Counted from the stretch's first letter, positions 43,314-51,743 are shown. The stretch: 64,000 nucleotides of DNA from Nitratireductor aestuarii (GCF_014641695.1 NZ_BMIF01000002.1:372001-436000); one strand, 5' to 3'. Notes: generated by a model from the sequence alone, not told the origin. Made by a program: numbers and translations.

Positions 43314-43892
43314 ATGACCAATCCCCCGAAGAAGCGCATCGTTGTCGGTATCAGCGGCGCGTCGGGTATCATCTATGGCGTGCGGGTGCTGGAAGCACTC
43401 AGGATGGCGGGGGTGGAGACCCATCTCGTCATGTCACGCTCGGCCAAGGTCACGCTGGCACACGAACTTTCGCTCAAGGTGCGGGATGTCCACGAGCGGG
43501 CGGATTTCGTCTATCCCGCCGAGGATATCGGTGCGCGCATCTCCAGCGGCTCGTTCATCACTGCCGGCATGATCATCGCGCCTTGCTCCATGCGCACGTT
43601 GGGCGAGATTGCCACTAGTACTACGTCCACGCTTCTCAGCCGCGCGGCGGATGTAATGCTCAAGGACAGGCGCAGGCTGGTGCTGATGGTGCGCGAGACG
43701 CCGCTGCATCTGGGCCATCTGCGAACGATGACGCAGGTTACAGAAGCAGGCGCGATCATCATGCCGCCGGTGCCTGCGTTCTATGCCAAGCCCGAGACCG
43801 TGGACGATATCGTCAATCACAGCGTCGGGCGCGCGCTCGATCTGTTCGATATTCCAAACCAGCTCGTGCGCCGCTGGGGCGAAGACGAATAG
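43314..43892 (+). CDS. ubiX: Flavin prenyltransferase UbiX
   Basis: This 192-residue enzyme attaches a dimethylallyl group to FMN, giving the prenyl-FMN cofactor of UbiD-type decarboxylases. It shows RIVVGISGASGIIYGVRVLEAL (FMN binding), IIAPCSMRTLGEIATS, DVMLKDRRRLVLMVRETPLHLGHL and IIMPPVPAFYAKP, the classic UbiX sequence. ATG 43314 follows AAGAGAGTG; the frame from 43278 has no better site. Encoding it beside the UbiD-type gene indicates that the pathway carries its own cofactor supply. Confidence 0.95.
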   Translation: MTNPPKKRIVVGISGASGIIYGVRVLEALRMAGVETHLVMSRSAKVTLAHELSLKVRDVHERADFVYPAEDIGARISSGSFITAGMIIAPCSMRTLGEIATSTTSTLLSRAADVMLKDRRRLVLMVRETPLHLGHLRTMTQVTEAGAIIMPPVPAFYAKPETVDDIVNHSVGRALDLFDIPNQLVRRWGEDE

Positions 43893-43936
43893 GAAGAAGG
43901 GCTCACGGTCGATCAACCGCGAGCCCTTTCTTCTTC
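43893..43936. terminator. Bidirectional terminator between ubiX and the Liv-type operon
   Basis: A long imperfect stem pairs AGAAGGGCTC, CGGT with ACCG, GAGCCC and TTTCTTCTT, with purine and pyrimidine runs at the ends. It separates two convergent transcripts. Confidence 0.85.
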
Positions 43937-43947
43937 ATGGCAATGGC

Positions 43948-44616
43948 TCAGGCTGCTTCCGCGTCCGTCTCGATAGAACCACGCTCGATGCGGATCATCT
44001 CGTCGGAGATATCGGCGAGCAGCTGCGGGCTCGATTCCGTGATGAAGAGCGTGAGCTCCGGCAACTGTTCGCGAAGCCTGCCCAATGTACGGGCGTATTC
44101 CAACGCGAGGGCAGGGGCGAGACCCTGGAACGGTTCATCGAGAAGCAAGGCCGAGCGCGTGACCATCAGGGCGCGACCGAGGGCCACCATCTTGCCCTGA
44201 CCGCCTGAAACACCGCCGCCCGGGCGCTTGCGCATCCCCTCCAGCTCGGGCAGCAAGCGGTAGACACGAGCCAGCCGCTCCTCAGACTCTGCGCGCGAGA
44301 GTTTCAACGCGAGCGCGGGAAGAAGGAGATTGTCCTCGATGGTGAATTCCGGGATCAAACGTCGATCCTCGGGCGCATAGCCGATGCCAAGGCCCGCACG
44401 AGCATAGGCCGGGAGCGTCGTCAGTTCCGTGCCGTCCACCTTGATGGAACCACTCGTGGCAGGCAGCAGGCCCATGATGGTCCGTAGCAGCGTGGTCTTG
44501 CCTGCGCCGTTTCGGCCAATCAGGACTGTGGTGAGGCCCGGCTTCAGCTCGAAGCTGATGTCGCGCAGGATCGGAATGCCAGCAATGCTGGCGCTGACAG
44601 ATGAGAGGCTCAGCAT
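43948..44616 (-). CDS. Branched-chain amino acid-type ABC transporter ATP-binding protein (LivF family)
   Basis: This 222-residue ATPase has Walker A GRNGAGKT, the signature SGGQGKMVALGRAL, Walker B LLLDEPFQGL and a short length typical of LivF. It energises uptake with the LivG-, LivM- and LivH-like products. The start overlaps the livG-like stop by 1 nt, and it is the last gene of the leftward operon. Substrates of this family extend beyond amino acids to ureas, amides and aromatic acids. Confidence 0.92.
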   Translation of the reverse strand: MLSLSSVSASIAGIPILRDISFELKPGLTTVLIGRNGAGKTTLLRTIMGLLPATSGSIKVDGTELTTLPAYARAGLGIGYAPEDRRLIPEFTIEDNLLLPALALKLSRAESEERLARVYRLLPELEGMRKRPGGGVSGGQGKMVALGRALMVTRSALLLDEPFQGLAPALALEYARTLGRLREQLPELTLFITESSPQLLADISDEMIRIERGSIETDAEAA

Positions 44617-45362
44617 CAGACGGCTCCCACAACGGTTTCGATGACGCGCTGGTCCTGGAACACTTCCTCGGGACGTCCCTGGGTGAGCACATGGCCGCGG
44701 TTCCAGACGAGCACGCGCTCGGCGTAGCGGCGGACAACATCCATGTCATGCTCGACGAAAAGTGCCGTGACCTTCGCCTGCCGGAGGGCCGTCATAAGCG
44801 TCTCCATGAGGCCGAAGCGCTCGATGGCGCTGACGCCGCTGGTCGGCTCGTCGAGAAGCACCAGACGGGGTTTCAGCGCGAGGGCAACGGCGATGTCGAG
44901 CAACTTGCGGCGGCCTTCAGGCAAGGTCGAAGCCAGGTCGTTCGCATGGTCTGCGAGGTTGAACATTCTCAGCAGTTCCATGGCCTCATCCCGGTAGCGG
45001 GGTCGGTCCAGCGGCGACAACATCTGCCAGAGGTTCAGGCGGGCCGCGTTCGACAGCATGACGTTGTCGATGACACGATGGTCGGTGAAAAGCTGCGGGA
45101 TCTGGAAGGCCCGCGCAATGCCGCGCTTGGCGATCTGGCGTGGCGAGAGGTGCGTAATCTGCTTGCCATCCAGATAGACGTGGCCGGCGCTGGGCTTCAG
45201 GTAGCCAGTGCACAGGTTGAGCAGGGTAGTCTTGCCGGCACCGTTGGGGCCGATGATGGCAAGGAACTCGCCTTCGTTGATCTCCAGGTTCACGCCGTCG
45301 GCGGCCTTCACCCCGTGGAACGAGATTTCCAGGTTTTCGGCTTTCAGCAGTGGCTTGCTCAT
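44616..45362 (-). CDS. Branched-chain amino acid-type ABC transporter ATP-binding protein (LivG family)
   Basis: This 248-residue ATPase has Walker A GPNGAGKTTLLNL, the LivG-specific long segment ARAFQIPQLFTDHRVIDNVML, the degenerate signature LPEGRRKLLDIAVAL, Walker B LVLLDEPTSGV and the switch histidine in LFVEHDMDVV. It overlaps the permease gene by 4 nt, giving tight coupling within the transporter operon. Confidence 0.93.
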   Translation of the reverse strand: MSKPLLKAENLEISFHGVKAADGVNLEINEGEFLAIIGPNGAGKTTLLNLCTGYLKPSAGHVYLDGKQITHLSPRQIAKRGIARAFQIPQLFTDHRVIDNVMLSNAARLNLWQMLSPLDRPRYRDEAMELLRMFNLADHANDLASTLPEGRRKLLDIAVALALKPRLVLLDEPTSGVSAIERFGLMETLMTALRQAKVTALFVEHDMDVVRRYAERVLVWNRGHVLTQGRPEEVFQDQRVIETVVGAV

Positions 45363-46288
45363 ACTGCGCTGCCCCCACGCTTCTTGTTGATGAGGCCGTA
45401 GAGGCCGCTCGGCAGGAAGAAGATGACGAAGAGCAGTGCAGCGCCGACGATCATGCTCCAGGCATCCGTGAAGCTTGCAGCAAAAGTGTGCACCAGCTCC
45501 AGGAAGATCGCGCCGATGAACGGTCCAGCAACGCCGCCGATGCCGCCGAGTACCGCCACAAGGATGAGGTGGCCGGATTCGGTCCAGAAGGCCATTTCGG
45601 GAAGGACGTGGCCGATGATCATGGCTGCGAAGGAACCACCGAGACCGGCGAGGGCTGCAGAGATGGTGTAGCCGACGAGTAGAACTCCCCAGACCGGAAT
45701 GCTGATGTACTCCAGCCGGATCTCGTTGGTGTGGACGGCCTTCAGGGCCTCACCCAGGGGGCTGCGGAAGTACGCGCTGACGGCGAAGCCAACGAGCATG
45801 ACGACTACGAGGCTGGTCAGGAAGACGATGAGTTCGAAAGTCTGCTCACCGGGAGCAATGCCGAAGAAGGTTGCGCGGGCAACGCGCATGCCGTCGGTGC
45901 CGCCGGTGATGTTGTAGAGCTTCGACAGAAGCGAGAACAGGACCATCGATACGGCGAGGTTGAGCATCGCGAAGAAGATCGCGCGGTAACGCACCATGAA
46001 TGCGCCGACCACGACGCCAGCTGCGGTGGCAATCAACGTCGACAGGATCAGAAGCGAGACGAAGTCGGTGATGCCGTTGCGGGTCAGGAAGGCAGTGGCG
46101 TAAGCGCCGATGGCGAAGAACATGGCGTGACCGATGGAGATCAGGCCAGCGCGCAACAGGATGGCAACGCCCAGTGCCGCCAGGCCCTTGGCAATGGCAA
46201 GCGAGAGCAGGAACTGAAGCCAGGGGGCGGAGATGCCAGCGATCGCAACGATCACCAGCGCCGCGAGGCCAAGAAGAAACATGCGCAT
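45359..46288 (-). CDS. Branched-chain amino acid-type ABC transporter permease (LivM family)
   Basis: This permease of about 309 residues has eight or nine helices and the LivM features GHAMFFAIGAYATAFLT and the late ALAGLGGSFAAMIIGHVLPE cytoplasmic-coupling region. ATG 46288 lies behind AAGGA. The frame upstream to 46381 belongs to the overlap with the neighbouring permease gene. Confidence 0.92.
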   Translation of the reverse strand: MRMFLLGLAALVIVAIAGISAPWLQFLLSLAIAKGLAALGVAILLRAGLISIGHAMFFAIGAYATAFLTRNGITDFVSLLILSTLIATAAGVVVGAFMVRYRAIFFAMLNLAVSMVLFSLLSKLYNITGGTDGMRVARATFFGIAPGEQTFELIVFLTSLVVVMLVGFAVSAYFRSPLGEALKAVHTNEIRLEYISIPVWGVLLVGYTISAALAGLGGSFAAMIIGHVLPEMAFWTESGHLILVAVLGGIGGVAGPFIGAIFLELVHTFAASFTDAWSMIVGAALLFVIFFLPSGLYGLINKKRGGSAV

Positions 46289-46292
46289 GCGG

Positions 46293-47192
46293 TCAGATCC
46301 TTCTTGTCGTGTCGGTGTGGAACAGGCCGTAGGGGCGGACCAGAAGCACGACAAGCATGACGAGGTAAGGAGCCACGGCATCGAGCTCGGGCGCGTAGTA
46401 GATGGCGAGAACGCGGGCGAGCGCTACAATGATCGCGGCAACGGCTGCGCCTTCGATCCGGCCCAGACCTCCAATGGCTGCGACAGCAAAGGCCAGAACC
46501 ATCGTGTCGGCACCGAGGCCCGGTGATACGCCGGTCGTGGGCGTTGCAAGTGCGCCGCCGAGGGCCGCCAGGAACACGCCGAGCGTGAAGGCGAGCATGA
46601 AGATGCGGTTGGTGTTGATGCCGAGCGCCTGGGAGATTTCGCGGTCTGCCACGACGGCGGCGATCAGCTTGCCCATGCGGGTGTGGCTGATCATCAGCTT
46701 GAGACCGACGAGGGTGAGAATGGCAAGCGCGATGAGCAGCAGCTGGTAGTTCAGGTAGACGATGCCGCCGATCATCGTGCTGCCAAGCAGCCGCATGGGC
46801 GTGTCTTCATAGAGCGAGTTCACGCCGAAAACGATGCGCTGCAGGTCTTCCAGAATGAGGAAGAGGCCAAAGGTCACAAGGATCTGGAGAGCTTCGGACT
46901 TGCCGTAGGTCCAGCGGATGAGCAGGTGCTCGACAAACGGGCCAAAGATCGCTGCGACGAAGGCCGCGCTCAGGACCAGCGCCGGGAAGGTCAGCCATTC
47001 AGGCAGACCGGCTGAGACAACCCAAAGGCCGAGGCTCGCCGCCGCATAGGCGCCGATGGAATAGAAGCTGCCGTGGGCGACGTTAAGAACGCGCAGGACG
47101 CTGAAGACCAGCGTTAATCCGACGGCCACGAAGAAGATGATGGCTGCATTCGCAAGCGCATCAACGGTCAAGGGAATGAGTACCTGGAGCAT
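46293..47192 (-). CDS. Branched-chain amino acid-type ABC transporter permease (LivH family)
   Basis: This 299-residue permease has the N-terminal VGLTLVFSVLRVLNVAHGSFYSIGAYAAASLG segment diagnostic of LivH and the coupling loop GVFLAALGGALATPTTGVSPGLG. It pairs with the LivM-like product, whose gene follows after 4 nt. Confidence 0.93.
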   Translation of the reverse strand: MLQVLIPLTVDALANAAIIFFVAVGLTLVFSVLRVLNVAHGSFYSIGAYAAASLGLWVVSAGLPEWLTFPALVLSAAFVAAIFGPFVEHLLIRWTYGKSEALQILVTFGLFLILEDLQRIVFGVNSLYEDTPMRLLGSTMIGGIVYLNYQLLLIALAILTLVGLKLMISHTRMGKLIAAVVADREISQALGINTNRIFMLAFTLGVFLAALGGALATPTTGVSPGLGADTMVLAFAVAAIGGLGRIEGAAVAAIIVALARVLAIYYAPELDAVAPYLVMLVVLLVRPYGLFHTDTTRRI

Positions 47193-47221
47193 CCGCTATG
47201 TCACCCGAACGGGTTGGGAAG

Positions 47222-47241
47222 GGGAGGCCCGAGAGCCTCCC
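47222..47241. terminator. Hairpin between binding-protein and LivH-type genes
   Basis: GGGAGGC (47222-47228) pairs with GCCTCCC (47235-47241) in the 57-nt gap of the leftward operon. There is no T-run. It is positioned to leave a stable binding-protein mRNA. Confidence 0.6.
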
Positions 47242-47249
47242 ACGACATA

Positions 47250-48548
47250 TTACTTGTAGGAACCCGGCTGCGGCAGGGATGCCGGGAAGTCAGCCGGCAG
47301 CTTGCCGATCCATTCGATTGGGTCCTCGCCAACCGGCGGCATCAGGGCTTCGCCGCTATAGCGAACCATGTTGCCGAGCACGGGGAAGTCGAAGCCTTCA
47401 ACCTTAACGGTGGTGCCGATGATCTGGTCGACGACGCCGTCATTGTCTTCGCGGACCGTCGTGGTGCCGGTGAAGGTCTCGACGACGCTTCCCTTCATGG
47501 CTTCTGCCACTTCATCACGGCTCGGCCACTTGCCGCCGTTCTTTTCCAGGGCGGTCTCGTAAGCCTTCTTGATGAAGAGGAAGCTGTTGGCCATCTTCAT
47601 GGACGGGAAGACCGGGTAGGAGCCGAACTTTTCCTTGTAGGCTGCAGCGAACTTCTGGGTCTCTTCGTTGGCAGCCGCATCCGGCGAATTCCACCAGCCG
47701 TCACCCAGAACGCCGACGATCACGCCTTCGGGGATCTGCACGTTCTGCAGCGAGGATTCACCGAGTGCCAGAACGGCCTGGCTCATGGAGAAGAGGCCGC
47801 GTGGCGCTGCCTGGCGGACGAAGTTCTCGAGGTCGCCGCCCCACAGGTTGGAGAAGATCACGTCCGGACGGGCAGCGGTCAGGCGGGAGATTTCGGTCTG
47901 GAAGGTAGCCGCGCCGAGCTTCGGGAACAGTTCCGCAACGATCTCTGCGTCAGGCTTGAAGGCCTTGAGTGCTGCCTTGAAGATGTTGGCCGCATCGTGG
48001 CCGAACGCGTAGTCCGGGTTGATGATTGCGATGCGCTTGGCGTCCGGCTTCACCGACAGCATGTAGAGCGCGTAGGCCATGAATTCGGGAACGGTGTTGC
48101 CGTTCGGGCGGAAGTAATAGGGGTGAGCTTCCGAGGCGAAGAGCTGGTGGGTGTCGCAGTTCCAGCCAACGGTCGGGATCTTCAGCTGGTCAACGAGCGG
48201 TGCGAGCGCCATGCAGTTGCCGCTGGAAAGAGCAGCGATCATCACCTGGTTCTCTGCGTCGCCGGCTAGCTTGCGGAAGTCCGCGATAACGCCTTCGGTG
48301 CCCTGACCCTCATCGACGTAGGTCGCCTTGAGCGGAACGCCGCCGATGCCGCCGGCTGCATTGATCTGCTCGATCATCAGCTCTGCCGCGTTGCGACCGG
48401 GCATGCCGTAGGCAGCCGTCGCGCCAGACGTGAAGCTGAACACGCCGATACCCAATGACGCCGGCTTCTCCTGAGCGTAGGCAAGGGCAGAGCCGAACAT
48501 GCTCAGGCCAAGGGCCGCAAGACCCAGATATTTCTTCAATCCATCCAT
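47250..48548 (-). CDS. ABC transporter substrate-binding protein, family 4 (LivK/AmiC type)
   Basis: This 432-residue periplasmic receptor has signal peptide MDGLKKYLGLAALGLSMFGSALAYAQ. The type I periplasmic-binding pattern follows: GIGVFSFTSGATAAYGMPGRNAAELMIEQINAAGGIGG, IAALSSGNCMALAPLVDQLKIPTVGWN and IAIINPDYAFGHDAANIFKAAL. GAGGGG precedes ATG 48548. It leads the leftward transporter operon and is divergent from the GntR gene, with operator site E between them. The ligand is likely the same compound class handled by the second catabolic block. Confidence 0.93.
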   Translation of the reverse strand: MDGLKKYLGLAALGLSMFGSALAYAQEKPASLGIGVFSFTSGATAAYGMPGRNAAELMIEQINAAGGIGGVPLKATYVDEGQGTEGVIADFRKLAGDAENQVMIAALSSGNCMALAPLVDQLKIPTVGWNCDTHQLFASEAHPYYFRPNGNTVPEFMAYALYMLSVKPDAKRIAIINPDYAFGHDAANIFKAALKAFKPDAEIVAELFPKLGAATFQTEISRLTAARPDVIFSNLWGGDLENFVRQAAPRGLFSMSQAVLALGESSLQNVQIPEGVIVGVLGDGWWNSPDAAANEETQKFAAAYKEKFGSYPVFPSMKMANSFLFIKKAYETALEKNGGKWPSRDEVAEAMKGSVVETFTGTTTVREDNDGVVDQIIGTTVKVEGFDFPVLGNMVRYSGEALMPPVGEDPIEWIGKLPADFPASLPQPGSYK

Positions 48549-48605
48549 ATTGATCCCCTCGGTGAACCGAACCCAATCCAAGCTTTTGGCGCTGGATTTT
48601 AACGG

Positions 48606-48634
48606 ATCATTGCGCAAAATAGCTTTGTCTGCAA
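48606..48634 (-). promoter_or_regulatory. Sigma70-type promoter of the Liv-type transporter operon
   Basis: On the minus strand, TTGCAG (48634-48629), a 17-nt spacer and AATGAT (48611-48606) lie about 57 nt before the binding-protein start. Site E covers the -35 element and half the spacer. Confidence 0.5.
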
Positions 48635-48638
48635 GATG
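48620..48638. promoter_or_regulatory. Shared catabolic operator, site E
   Basis: TAGCTTTGTCTGCAAGATG matches site B at 13 of 19 positions. The left arm TAGCTTT is identical in sites A, B, C and E. Confidence 0.5.
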
Positions 48639-48654
48639 AAAATCTCTGTGAAAT

Positions 48655-48667
48655 ATCACGCGGTGAT
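48655..48667. promoter_or_regulatory. Candidate GntR operator (ATCAC-GCG-GTGAT)
   Basis: This is a perfect 5-bp dyad about 100 nt upstream of the GntR start, in the divergent promoter region. Confidence 0.35.
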
Positions 48668-48769
48668 TAATTGTGCTAAATGTTTATAGCGCTTAAAGAT
48701 TGGGCTCTGCAGGCGGTGCATGCTTCGGCTGGGCTTCAGTCTGCCGGTCACTCAGTTTGGAATGCAGCG

Positions 48770-49465
48770 ATGACAGAAACGATCAAACCCGGTGCCACAG
48801 AAGCAGGTGAGCCTACGCGGAAGCCCCGTTCTGCCATCCAGTCTTTGCGCGACATTGCCTATGAAACCATCAAGCGGCAGATCATCACCTGCGAGTTGCG
48901 ACCGGGCGAGGTACTAAGCGAGGCGGTACTGAGCGATACCCTGCAGATCGGTCGGACGCCCGTGCGCCAGGCCATCGACCGGCTGGTTACGAGCGGGCTG
49001 GTCGACGTGATGCCCCGCAAGGGGCTGATGGTGAAACCCATCTCGTTCGACGAAATCTTCGACATCATTGAAGCCCGGCTGATCAACGAGTCCCATTGCG
49101 CACGGCGCGCCGCCCTGCAGGCCGATGACAACGAAATCGCCCGCCTGACCGCCAATGTCAGCGCCATGTGGAAGGCGACTGAAGGTGCGGACATCGACAC
49201 GATGATGGACCTCGACCGCGAGTTTCATTCGATCATTTCGCGAGCCGCAAGAAACCACGTGATTACGGAAATCCTTGCCAACCTGCACGACCGCTCGACG
49301 CGGTTGTGGTTCATCTCGCTGCGCGCAATTGAACAGCACGTTCGCGTCGGTGAGCAGCATGCCGCGATCGTTGAAGGGATCAGGAAGCGGGACCCGGATG
49401 CGGCTGAGGCTGCGATCCGCGCTCACATCGAGTCGTTCCGCGATAATCTTGCGCGACAGATCTAA
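48770..49465 (+). CDS. GntR-family (FadR/FCD subgroup) transcriptional regulator
   Basis: This 231-residue regulator has the GntR winged helix AYETIKRQIITCELRPGEVLSEAVLSDTLQIGRTPVRQAIDRL followed by an all-helical FCD domain. The metal-binding residues of FCD are visible around DREFHSIISRAARN, with later histidines in EQHAAIVEG and RAHIESF. ATG 48770 gives a normal N-terminus; the frame from 48680 runs through the promoter. It is divergent from the Liv-type operon and likely regulates it in response to a carboxylate. Confidence 0.9.
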   Translation: MTETIKPGATEAGEPTRKPRSAIQSLRDIAYETIKRQIITCELRPGEVLSEAVLSDTLQIGRTPVRQAIDRLVTSGLVDVMPRKGLMVKPISFDEIFDIIEARLINESHCARRAALQADDNEIARLTANVSAMWKATEGADIDTMMDLDREFHSIISRAARNHVITEILANLHDRSTRLWFISLRAIEQHVRVGEQHAAIVEGIRKRDPDAAEAAIRAHIESFRDNLARQI

Positions 49466-49605
49466 GCGCTGCCGGCGATATTCATCTTTACATCCTCCGA
49501 TTGGAGGCCTTGCCATTCGGGCCTGCACCCGTCTCAATGGTGGTGGGCTTGGAGAAACCTGCTGTTGTTCTGGCAGCGGCGGGGCAGTTATGGGGGGCTT
49601 TTAAG

Positions 49606-51048
49606 ATGGTCGATCTGCTGAACGTTCATCCCGTCTTGCTGTGCGGCGGCTCCGGCACGCGGTTATGGCCGTTGTCGCGCCAAAGCTATCCCAAGCAGTT
49701 TACCCGCCTGATCGGCAACCAGAGCCTGTTTCAGGCTTCGGCCCTGCGGACGCTCGCCGAAGGGTTTGCTGCACCCGTGGTGGTCACCGGGGATTCCTTC
49801 CGCTTCATCGTGCTGGAGCAGCTTGCGGCGGTGGAGATGTCGCCCGCCGCCGTGCTGATCGAGCCCGACGGGCGCAACACCGCGCCGGCCGTGCTGGTGG
49901 CGGCGCTCTGGCTGATCCAGCAGGATCCGGAGGCGGTCATGCTGGTCTCGGCGTCCGACCATGTCATTCCAGATGATGCGGCGTTCCGCGAGGCCGTCAT
50001 GGCCGCCGTGCCAAGCGCGCTTGAGGGCAAGCTTGTTACCTTCGGCATCCAGCCGACGCGGCCAGAAACAGGGTATGGCTACCTGGAGCTGGGCGAAGGC
50101 TGTTCGGCCGAAGCCAACGACCCGCAGCCGTTGCGACGGTTCGTCGAAAAGCCCAACGCCGAACGCGCCGCGCTGATGCTCCAGTCCGGCAATTTCCTCT
50201 GGAATGCCGGCATCTTCCTGTTCACCGCCCGCGCTGTGCTGGATGCGTTCAAGATCCATGCTCCTGAGCTGCTGGAGCATGGTGGAGCCGCACTTGCAGA
50301 GGCGACGCGGGACCTCAGCTTCACCCGGCTTGCACCGGAACCCTGGTCGAAGCTTGAGAACATTTCCATCGATTATGCCATCATGGAGAAGGCCACCAAC
50401 CTGGTCGTGATGCCGTATCGCGCTGGCTGGTCAGATCTTGGAGGCTGGGAGGCGGTCTGGCAGGAGACGGGCCCCGACGAGACGGGTAATGTGGTTTCCG
50501 AGCATGCTACGGCAATCGCCTGCAGCGGGAGCCTGCTGCGTTCGGAAGCACCCGGCGTTGAACTCGTCGGCATCGGGCTTGAGGATATGATCGCAGTCGC
50601 AATGCCTGACGCGGTGCTGGTGGCAAAGCGGGCGGACGCGCAGCGCGTGAAGGATGCGGTGGCGGCGCTCAAGGAACGTGGCGCGAAGCAGGCGGGGGCA
50701 TTTCCGACCGAACTTCGGCCATGGGGTTCTTCCGAGCGCATTGCGGGCGGCGAGCGCTTCCAGGTAAATCATGTCGTAGTCAAACCCGGTGGCGTGCTTG
50801 CATTGCAGAGCCATTTGCACCGGTCCGAACACTGGATCGTGGTTCAGGGAACGGCCAGAGTCACGATCGATGACGAGACGAGGCTAGTGGGTGAAAGCCA
50901 GTCGGTCTATATCCCGCTCGGCGCTCCGCATCGGATGGAAAACCCCGGCAAGGTGCCGCTGGTGCTGATCGAAGTGCAGACGGGTGGCTATCTCGATGAG
51001 GACGACATTGTCCGTCTGGAGGAGGTTTATGGGCCCGCGACGGACTAG
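49606..51048 (+). CDS. manC: Mannose-1-phosphate guanylyltransferase/mannose-6-phosphate isomerase
   Basis: This 480-residue bifunctional enzyme makes GDP-mannose for exopolysaccharide or LPS. The N-terminal nucleotidyltransferase has VLLCGGSGTRLWPLSRQSYPKQF. The C-terminal cupin isomerase has RPWGSSERIAGGERFQVNHVVVKPGGVLALQSHLHRSEHW and QSVYIPLGAPHRMENPG. ATG 49606 follows GGGGGG. The 140-nt gap after the GntR gene suggests an independent unit. Its 3' end overlaps the convergent pcm by 4 nt. Confidence 0.93.
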   Translation: MVDLLNVHPVLLCGGSGTRLWPLSRQSYPKQFTRLIGNQSLFQASALRTLAEGFAAPVVVTGDSFRFIVLEQLAAVEMSPAAVLIEPDGRNTAPAVLVAALWLIQQDPEAVMLVSASDHVIPDDAAFREAVMAAVPSALEGKLVTFGIQPTRPETGYGYLELGEGCSAEANDPQPLRRFVEKPNAERAALMLQSGNFLWNAGIFLFTARAVLDAFKIHAPELLEHGGAALAEATRDLSFTRLAPEPWSKLENISIDYAIMEKATNLVVMPYRAGWSDLGGWEAVWQETGPDETGNVVSEHATAIACSGSLLRSEAPGVELVGIGLEDMIAVAMPDAVLVAKRADAQRVKDAVAALKERGAKQAGAFPTELRPWGSSERIAGGERFQVNHVVVKPGGVLALQSHLHRSEHWIVVQGTARVTIDDETRLVGESQSVYIPLGAPHRMENPGKVPLVLIEVQTGGYLDEDDIVRLEEVYGPATD

Positions 51049-51704
51049 CCGCGGCCTTCACGGTCGCTCTTCCAGCCTTCCTCGCCGATCAGGCGCACGA
51101 ACATCACGAGCCCGAGATCCTCTTCCTCGAAGCGGGATTCGTGCGTTCGCCTGATCCGGAGGAGATGCTGGGTCTCATTGCCAACCGGCACCACGAGCCT
51201 GCCTCCGATGGCGAGCTGGTCCTTCAATGCTCGCGGCGCGGCGGGGCCGCTGGCTGCCACAACGATAGCATCGAAGGGCGCGGCCTCCAGCCATCCCTTC
51301 GTGCCGTCGCCCGTGCAAAGATGAATGTTGCTGTAGCCGAGCGTGTCGAACTTGCGCCTTGCTTCGTCGCTCAACGGCGCGTGACGCTCGATGGTGAACA
51401 CTTCCGAGGCGATGCGGCTCATGACGGCAGCGGCATAGCCCGACCCGGTGCCTACATCCAGCACCCGCTCGTCGGGCTTGAGTTCGGCAGCTTCAATCAT
51501 CACCGCAACAATGTAAGGCTGCGAGATGGTCTGGCCGGAACCGATCGGCAGAGGGCAGTCGTCGTAGGCCGCCTCCGCCTGATCAGTGGGGACAAAAACC
51601 TCGCGCGGAACCATCCGCATCGCGGCGAGCACACGTTGATCCCGCACGCCGCGACTGGCGATTTGCTCTTCAACCATCTTTTCGCGCGCGTCCCGGAAAT
51701 CCAT
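51045..51704 (-). CDS. pcm: Protein-L-isoaspartate O-methyltransferase
   Basis: This 219-residue SAM-dependent methyltransferase repairs isoaspartyl residues. It shows the family N-terminus (EEQIASRGVRDQRVLAAMRMVPREVFVP), the GSGQTISQPYIVAVM substrate loop and SAM motif I VLDVGTGSGYAAAVMS. It is convergent with manC. Confidence 0.94.
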   Translation of the reverse strand: MDFRDAREKMVEEQIASRGVRDQRVLAAMRMVPREVFVPTDQAEAAYDDCPLPIGSGQTISQPYIVAVMIEAAELKPDERVLDVGTGSGYAAAVMSRIASEVFTIERHAPLSDEARRKFDTLGYSNIHLCTGDGTKGWLEAAPFDAIVVAASGPAAPRALKDQLAIGGRLVVPVGNETQHLLRIRRTHESRFEEEDLGLVMFVRLIGEEGWKSDREGRG

Positions 51705-51743
51705 CGGCTTCAGCTCCTGCCAATAGACATAGAGCGAGCGCGA

